The notes under the pieces: generated by a model
Told to the model about the DNA's origin: nothing
Seen by the model: the letters and a program-made list of their open reading frames with translations, nothing else
The model's database searches: none
Translations under genes and position numbers: made by a program
Assembly (NCBI RefSeq): GCF_933775445.1
Contig: NC_065873.1
Coordinates: forward strand, 29,512,001-29,576,000
From: Argentina anserina
Lineage: Eukaryota; Streptophyta; Magnoliopsida; Rosales; Rosaceae
Direction of reading: 5' to 3'
DNA length: 64,000 nt
In this document: in pieces, positions 61,970 through 64,000 of the stretch
Layout of the letters: each line of letters begins with the position of its first letter
Position numbering within the stretch: the first letter of the stretch is position 1

Positions 61970-64000
61970 GGTTTTGATGGAGCTTGGAATTTGTTCATTC
62001 AGCTCTGAGCCATTTGCTGCGGGATCTGGCGACGTGGCTGGATCTGGAATCGGAGGACGGTTTTTGGATCGGGTTAGATTTGAAAGGGAGCGGTCGTGCG
62101 GGTCGGTCAGTCAGATGAGACCTGTGAGCTTGCTTTTGACTTGGGTTTAGATTTTTAGAATTTCCCATTTTATTGAGAGAATTTCCAATTTTAGTGTAGG
62201 AGAGTAATAAAAAAGAAGGAAAGATTCGGGGTGTACTATTTTATAGGCTGCTCATTGTCCTATTACAGTTCGACACGTAGCAGTATCGGCGGCTGCGGCA
62301 TTGATTGGTTGATCAGGGCATTTTTGAGATAATATCATGTAAGAACAAAATTTATGCATAAAGTATGGTGGCAACGTTACTGTTATTTTGGTCACGTATC
62401 TTTAAAAAAATATTATTGAAATTATCTTAATAAAAAGTTTCAACATAAGTTCTCGTACCTTTGTAGTAATGTTAAAATAGTACACAAACTCATAATTCCC
62501 TATTAATGTGACGTCGAAGACCATTTTCTATTACAAAGCCTTTTTTTTGTCACGTGTCGTTCTCGTGCTCTTAGAAAAAGTAATTACTGAAATGGCATTA
62601 ATGTTATTGAAAGCGAAAGTTCTGTTGCAACTGAAATGAGACTTTTTCACATCTCAATTTTTTGTCTTCTTTTCTAGTTTTGAGATTCGAAACCAAATTG
62701 TGGCTCCCAATCTTTGAGAGAAAGATTTTAGAAACTAGTTTTGATTAGAAATCACAACTAGAATCAATGATAGTGGTGATTAATACCTTTGTTTAGGAAC
62801 CGACCTCAATGCTCTACATTTTCATCTTCTTCGCTTGCCTCGATCTTCTCCATTCTCTTCTTCCCGCATGACTCACTTATCACCAACAATACCGCCTTCG
62901 CCACCAAACTCCGTTTTTGTTCAACCTCATCGTTGGTGATGATCACTTACTACTTGAAGAGCGAGAGAGGTCGGCGTCAGACCGTCTTTCCTATAAGAGC
63001 TCGAACTTAAAATTGACACATACTAGTCTTGACAAAAAATGGAAGATTCGAGGATGAGACAACACTTTGAGGAAAAATGGTCTCCGATGACACGTTGATA
63101 AAAAAAATTGAGTTTAGGTACTACACTTGTAATTTTTCAAGTTTGGATATTATTTTGACCGTGGCACAAGAGTTTGTAGACTGATACTGAAACTTTTTGT
63201 TAAAGTAATTTCAGTATTTACTTTTTCTTTAAACGTACACGAGCGACGCATGACCAACATGACGGCAATGTGAAGGAAAACGGTCGTATGCGTCACATTG
63301 ATAGCAAAATCTGAGTTTGGGTACCACATTAGTAGTTTTATGAGTCTAGATATTACATTAACTTTGTCACTATATTTTAGGAGCTGATGCATAAATTTTT
63401 CCATCATGCATTCAATTTTTTTAGTCGAATATCATGCATTCATGCGTTTACATTTTCACCTCTGTCAAGAGCAAGAGACTTCTAATTTGCTATATAAACG
63501 TTGATGTAATTTGGGTATTTTTTTTAAAAGAAATGTTTAGATATAGTTCGCATATTTTTCAAGATAGTAGCAGTTTACTTGCTACGAACACGTTATGTAT
63601 AGTTTGAATATTTTTCAGTAATGACGGTCCGTTTTGCTATGTAAACATTATTTCGCCTATCTTTTTTCATAGTTGTATGATGATTTGGTAAGAAAGAGAA
63701 AAAGACATTGTGGTTGAATTATATAACTAGTGATTGAAAATAAATGCATGATAATGAACTTCTACTTTTAGGAAATCTCGGTCATGAATTGATTCTATAA
63801 AGGAGTTTAATGGATTTCATAGAAATCGGTGATCAGTTTTTAAACATCAACTCTGTGGATGCATAAGTAATAGACTAGGCATCACCAACAACTTCATCAT
63901 CTGCAATCTGCATTGAGAATGTTGCTGGTTAAATAGTCAAGTTATTACATGGAAACAAGGTTCTTCGTTTGCCTCGACTGAACTCTTCCCAATTTGAATG
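61970..64000. other. Non-coding right end of the window
   Basis: I see no supportable gene. It contains the degenerate inverted-repeat element at 62342-63403. The rest is AT-rich. Confidence 0.5.
62342..63403. mobile_element. Degenerate inverted-repeat element of about 1.06 kb
   Basis: The ends share an inverted AAATTTATGCAT (near 62350) and ATGCATAAATTT (near 63385). Further inside, left blocks such as ATTGAAATTATCTTAATAAA resemble the reverse complement of the right half (TTACTTTAACAAAAAGTTTC). Pairing is patchy. The centre (62780-63010) has a more GC-rich 73-codon frame that might be captured sequence. ATCATG flanks both sides, a possible target-site duplication. Class not settled; non-autonomous DNA transposon is my guess. 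Confidence 0.4.

Overview
The window is nuclear DNA from a flowering plant, probably a eudicot. The evidence is spliced genes with GT-AG introns, AT-rich intergenic DNA, a degenerate Ty1/copia element, small inverted-repeat transposons, plant-only families (OVATE, LIKE-COV, DUF620, DUF1195, DUF1635, TRM) and a plant-style snoRNA gene with TATA, telo-box and site II motifs. The style would fit Rosaceae, but that is only a weak inference. Exon borders were read by eye from splice sites and reading phase.

Layout, left to right. 1-5 kb: the 3' end of an At1g01500-type protein (+) and a Sec14/CRAL-TRIO lipid-transfer gene (-) with a possible uORF in its spliced leader. 5.9-7.8 kb: a minus-strand transcription unit without a recognisable protein. 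8.7-12.9 kb: a TRM-like protein with a VARLMGLE-type motif and DUF4378 (+). 13.1 kb: tRNA-Thr(AGT). 14.6-16.4 kb: a GH17 beta-1,3-glucanase with an X8 domain (+). 16.2-22.1 kb: a decayed copia fragment between two indel-free 745-bp direct repeats. The repeats carry the glucanase 3' end and the start of the next gene. 22-23.6 kb: an intact LIKE-COV membrane protein gene (+). 24.2-25.4 kb: a DUF1635 protein (-). 25.9 kb: tRNA-Glu(TTC).

26.7-31.4 kb: cytosolic glucose-6-phosphate isomerase in 23 coding exons (+). 31.9-32.6 kb: dUTPase (-). 33.6-41.1 kb: a large EXA1-like GYF-domain protein with an eIF4E-binding-type motif (+). 42.7-43.5 kb: a DUF1195 membrane protein (-) with a 109-bp tandem duplication over its stop codon. 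45.0-46.0 kb: a probable polycistronic box C/D snoRNA gene (-), including a U43-like guide for 18S rRNA and two guides for the 5' end of 25S rRNA. 46.4-47.8 kb: DUF620 (-). 49.7-50.7 kb: OVATE family protein (+). 51-59.2 kb: condensin SMC4 (-), with a 383-bp MITE in one intron. 60.1-62 kb: a single-exon type I membrane protein (-). 62-64 kb: non-coding, with a degenerate inverted-repeat element.

The genes are ordinary, independently transcribed housekeeping and developmental genes and do not form a pathway. The most unusual parts are the 745-bp duplication flanking the copia fragment, with a palindromic junction, and the unannotated snoRNA cluster.
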